A DNA stretch of 64,000 nt from Closterium sp. Naga37s-1 (lineage: Eukaryota > Streptophyta > Zygnematophyceae > Desmidiales > Closteriaceae). Every line of letters starts with the position of its first letter. Positions within the stretch are counted from its first letter, which is position 1. The notes below the pieces were generated by a model. The model was not told the origin of the DNA. It was given only the letters and a program-made list of their open reading frames with translations, and made no database searches. The translations under genes were made by a program, and so were the position numbers. The stretch spans positions 620,001 to 684,000 of the forward strand of contig CANJKZ010000724.1 in the NCBI GenBank assembly GCA_947471745.1, read 5' to 3'. Shown here one piece after another: positions 61,829 to 64,000 of the stretch.

Positions 61829-62608
61829 AGCGGGCAGAGCAGTTGGGCGCGCTAGCAGTAGGGCAGCACGGCAGCACGAAGGCAGAGCAGGGCGGGGCGG
61901 GGCGGCTGCAAATGGTGCGCGTGGGCAGGGCAGGCGGTGCAGCGGCCAGCGGCGTGCAAGCAAGGCAGGGCGGCTTAGCGGCGGGCAGCGCGCGGGCAAG
62001 GCAGGGCGCGCGGCGGCGGGCAGCGCACAGGCAGTGCGGCGCGGCGGCGAGCGGCGCGCGGGCAAGGCGGGGCGCGCGGCGGGGAGCTGCTCGCGGGCAG
62101 GGCAGGGTGCGGAGCGGCGAGTGGCGCGCGGGCAGGGCGGGGCGCGCGACGGCGAGCTACGTGCAGGCAGGGCAGGGCGTGCGACGGCGAGCTGCGCGCG
62201 GGCAGGGTAGGGCGCGCGGCGGCAAGCTGCGCGCGGGCAGGGCAGGGCTCGCGGCGGCAAGGAGCGCGCGGGCTGAGCGACGTGGCGCGACAGCGAGCAG
62301 CACGCAGGCAGGGCGCGCAGCGCGGCGGCGAGCGGCGCGCGGGCAGGGCAGAGCGCGCAGCGACGCGCAGCGCGCGGGCAGAGCAGAGCGCGCGGCAGCA
62401 GGCAGCGCGCGGGCAGGGCAGGGTGCGCAGCAGCAAGCAGCGCGCGGGCAGGGCGGCGCGGCTCGGCAGGGAGTGGCGCGCGGGCAAGGCAGGGCAGGGC
62501 GTGCACAGCAGCGCAACGTAGGGCAGGGCAGGGCGGCGCGACGCTAACAGTGTGGCACGACCCGTGGGGTAGCGCGGTTCGGTGGGCCAAAAAAAAATGG
62601 TCCTACCA
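61829..62608 (-). repeat. Co-O GC-rich leader and weak primer site
   Basis: Degenerate units of about 27-33 bp (gcgcgcgggcagggcagggc). Open in several frames as Ala/Arg/Pro-rich text without a family. Next to the LTR, 62601-62608 gives only TGGTAGGA on the minus strand, a poor match to iMet sites. Confidence 0.7.
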
Positions 62609-62740
62609 TTTCAACAGAAAGAACGAGAATGTGTGAACTAGAAGCATGCAGGAGTACAAGTAGTAAACCCTAATTTGGGTTCTACCCCATATGAGCTACC
62701 CCACTACAGCCTACACAACATGCAGCATATAAGTTTGACA
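62609..62740 (-). repeat. Co-O 5' LTR
   Basis: 132 bp; begins tttcaacag where the partner has tgtcaacag. Otherwise nearly identical. The TSD gtgag follows. Confidence 0.88.
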
Positions 62741-63716
62741 GTGAGCCAACTCGAAACTTCGGCACTTGAAGTCGCGACGCTCACGGCGGAACTCGACGCC
62801 GCCCGCCAGCAATCAGCAACGAGTGTACCTGCACAAACACAGACACCTGCAAACGCCTCGCGAGGGGCTTCGCCACGTCGGATTTACGGCATCTGTGGGC
62901 AACGAAGAAATCCACGAGCCGATGCCGCTCAAACCGCAGCGCCCGCCCTGTTTCGATCCGAGCCAGCGCGAAGGTCCGACACTTCAATCGTGGGTCTTCA
63001 CGATGAATGTGAATTTCGGCGCGAACTACGTCATCTCAGACGCAGCGAAGATCAGATACGCGGTTTCGCTGTTAGGAGGCCCCGCCATGGACTGGTAGCG
63101 AGTTATCGTAACTTCGCCACGCGCCTACGAGCCACCGTCGCAAGAGGAAGAGCCCACGGGGCCGGCCCTTACCTGGAGTTCATTCTGCAAAACAGCCCAG
63201 TACAGCATGTGGGACGCGTGGTGCGCAGGGCTTCGGGCGCGCTTCGAGCCGATCGCGGCTTCTATTTCAGCGCGTCAGAAGCTGCGCACTTGTCGGCAGC
63301 TCGGGTCGGTTACAGACTACACCAGCGGCTTTCTCGCTCTGTGCGAACAGGTCGGCTACATGCACGAGGCGGAGCGGGTGGGCCGTTATGTCGGCGGGCT
63401 AAAGCCGGACATTTCGCACGAGATAATGCTTCGCGGGCTATCAAATTTCAACGAGATTCTCGCGCTAGCGGAGAAAATCGACATCTTTCGCCGACCGAGA
63501 CCGGGGTCCTACTACGGACATCGTCCTCGGGGACCGACCGAGCACGCCACCGTACACGACGTTGCGGCGATTGCAGCAGCTGCGCTATTCAAGGGGCGCT
63601 GCTTTGCTTGTAATAGGCCGGGACATCGCAAGAGCGAATGCCCAGAGGAGCTAAGGCGCCGCGGAGCAGAGCAGGGGAGGGAGTCTCAGAGGCAGGGAAA
63701 TGCCAGCAGTCAGTAG
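62741..63716 (+). pseudogene. Gy-N gag, capsid and zinc knuckle
   Basis: SQLETSALEVATLTAELDAA, then after a frame change CFDPSQREGPTLQSWVFTMN, NYVISDAAKIRYAVSLLGGP, a stop at 63096-63098, and from 63207 WDAWCAGLRARFEPIAAS, QLGSVTDYTSGFLALCEQVG, GGLKPDISHEIML, with the knuckle CFACNRPGHRKSEC near 63600-63640. Ends at a stop near 63714. Confidence 0.8.
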
Positions 63717-64000
63717 AAATCGGGCCAACTACTGACGAGACAACCTGCTCGCCCAACCTCACCAACCCTCACCGAGTCACAGTACCAATTCACGCAATCG
63801 ATCAGGCTCGGATGAATAAGGAGGGTACATCGACGAATTGCCCAGTACCGATTCACAGGAAAATACAGGGAGCAGCAGTGAAGATTTTCATAGACGGAGG
63901 AGCAAGCCACAGCTTAGTTAATACCGCGACCGCACGGAAGCTGCAACTGACACTTAGTTGGTGTTTCCCAGAGATCGACGCACGCTTAGTTGACAGCACG
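63717..64000 (+). pseudogene. Gy-N protease start
   Basis: In the second half the frame reads VKIFIDGGASHSLVNTATARKL, a retropepsin active site with DGG in place of the usual D-S/T-G, followed by LQLTLSWCF and ARLVDST. The window ends inside the domain. Confidence 0.65.

Larger units (their letters stand above)
58214..62740 (-). mobile_element. Co-O: Copia element lacking protease and integrase
   Basis: 132-bp LTRs (58214-58345 and 62609-62740) with a perfect TSD gtgag (58209-58213 and 62741-62745). The polypurine tract cacccccatag is at 58346. On the minus strand: leader, Copia gag, Gly-rich stretch, RT, RNase H. No protease or integrase. RT is almost the same as in Co-E, while the gag domain of Co-O is missing in Co-E: the two copies have complementary losses. 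Confidence 0.9.
57624..64000 (+). mobile_element. Gy-N: Ty3/Gypsy element running off the window
   Basis: 5' LTR 57624-57976 (tgtaagg to cgtaaca), PBS, gag interrupted by Co-O (TSD gtgag), zinc knuckle, and the start of the protease. LTR similarity links it to Gy-K. RT onward lies beyond 64000. Confidence 0.85.

Noticed and set aside
61829-62590. N-terminal extension of the Co-O gag frame
   Set aside because: Low-complexity leader translation. Conserved gag begins at ATG 61828.

Overview
The window reads as nuclear DNA of a streptophyte plant, most likely a charophyte green alga close to the Zygnematophyceae (Closterium-like). This is inference from three things: a secreted expansin-like gene, an intron-containing quinone oxidoreductase of the plant plastid-envelope type, and GC-rich Ty1/Copia and Ty3/Gypsy elements primed by initiator tRNA-Met. 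About 57 of the 64 kb is LTR-retrotransposon sequence. Only about 7 kb (39.8-46.7 kb) looks like ordinary host DNA. For reference I name the elements Gy-A, Co-B, Gy-C and so on.

Left half (1-33 kb). This is a stack of nested insertions whose order can be read from target-site duplications (TSDs) and from coding sequences that rejoin across each insert. Gy-A (Gypsy, minus strand) is the outermost. Its integrase is split by NA-G (1198-2854, no coding capacity) and by Co-B (Copia, 2972-32480, TSD gcctt). Co-B is split next to its polypurine tract by Gy-C (3111-25650, 4-bp TSD cacc). The gag of Gy-C is split by Gy-D (chromovirus, 9348-22402, TSD ccgac) and by NA-F (22508-24079, TSD gccca). The gag of Gy-D is split in turn by Co-E (Copia, 14440-21616, TSD aacgc). 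Gy-C is the most notable element: between its protease and reverse transcriptase it encodes a cytosine-5 DNA methyltransferase domain with all main motifs recognisable, so this is a retrotransposon carrying its own epigenetic enzyme.

Middle (33-46.7 kb). This holds fragments of further Copia and Gypsy elements, a non-autonomous element NA-H (35943-37566, TSD gagag), and a 376-bp miniature LTR element TR-I (34482-34857, TSD ttggt). TR-I carries tRNA-like A and B boxes on either side of its primer-binding site. The host island follows: a four-exon quinone oxidoreductase gene (40281-43353, plus) with decayed tandem copies of its second exon in intron 1, and, tail to tail, an expansin-like gene (44673-43769, minus) with one apparent frameshift. 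The 45.1-46.6 kb stretch holds direct repeats and many small CCCTGA/TCAGGG palindromes.

Right part (46.7-64 kb). Co-L (Copia, plus) was invaded by a 1.09-kb segment copied from 34.7-35.8 kb and by a deleted chromovirus, Gy-M. After about 0.5 kb of plain sequence comes Gy-N (Gypsy, plus, from 57624 past the window end), whose gag is split by Co-O (Copia, minus, 58214-62740, TSD gtgag). Nearly every element has stops, frameshifts or deletions. None looks autonomous as read, but several LTR pairs are nearly identical, so some insertions are recent.
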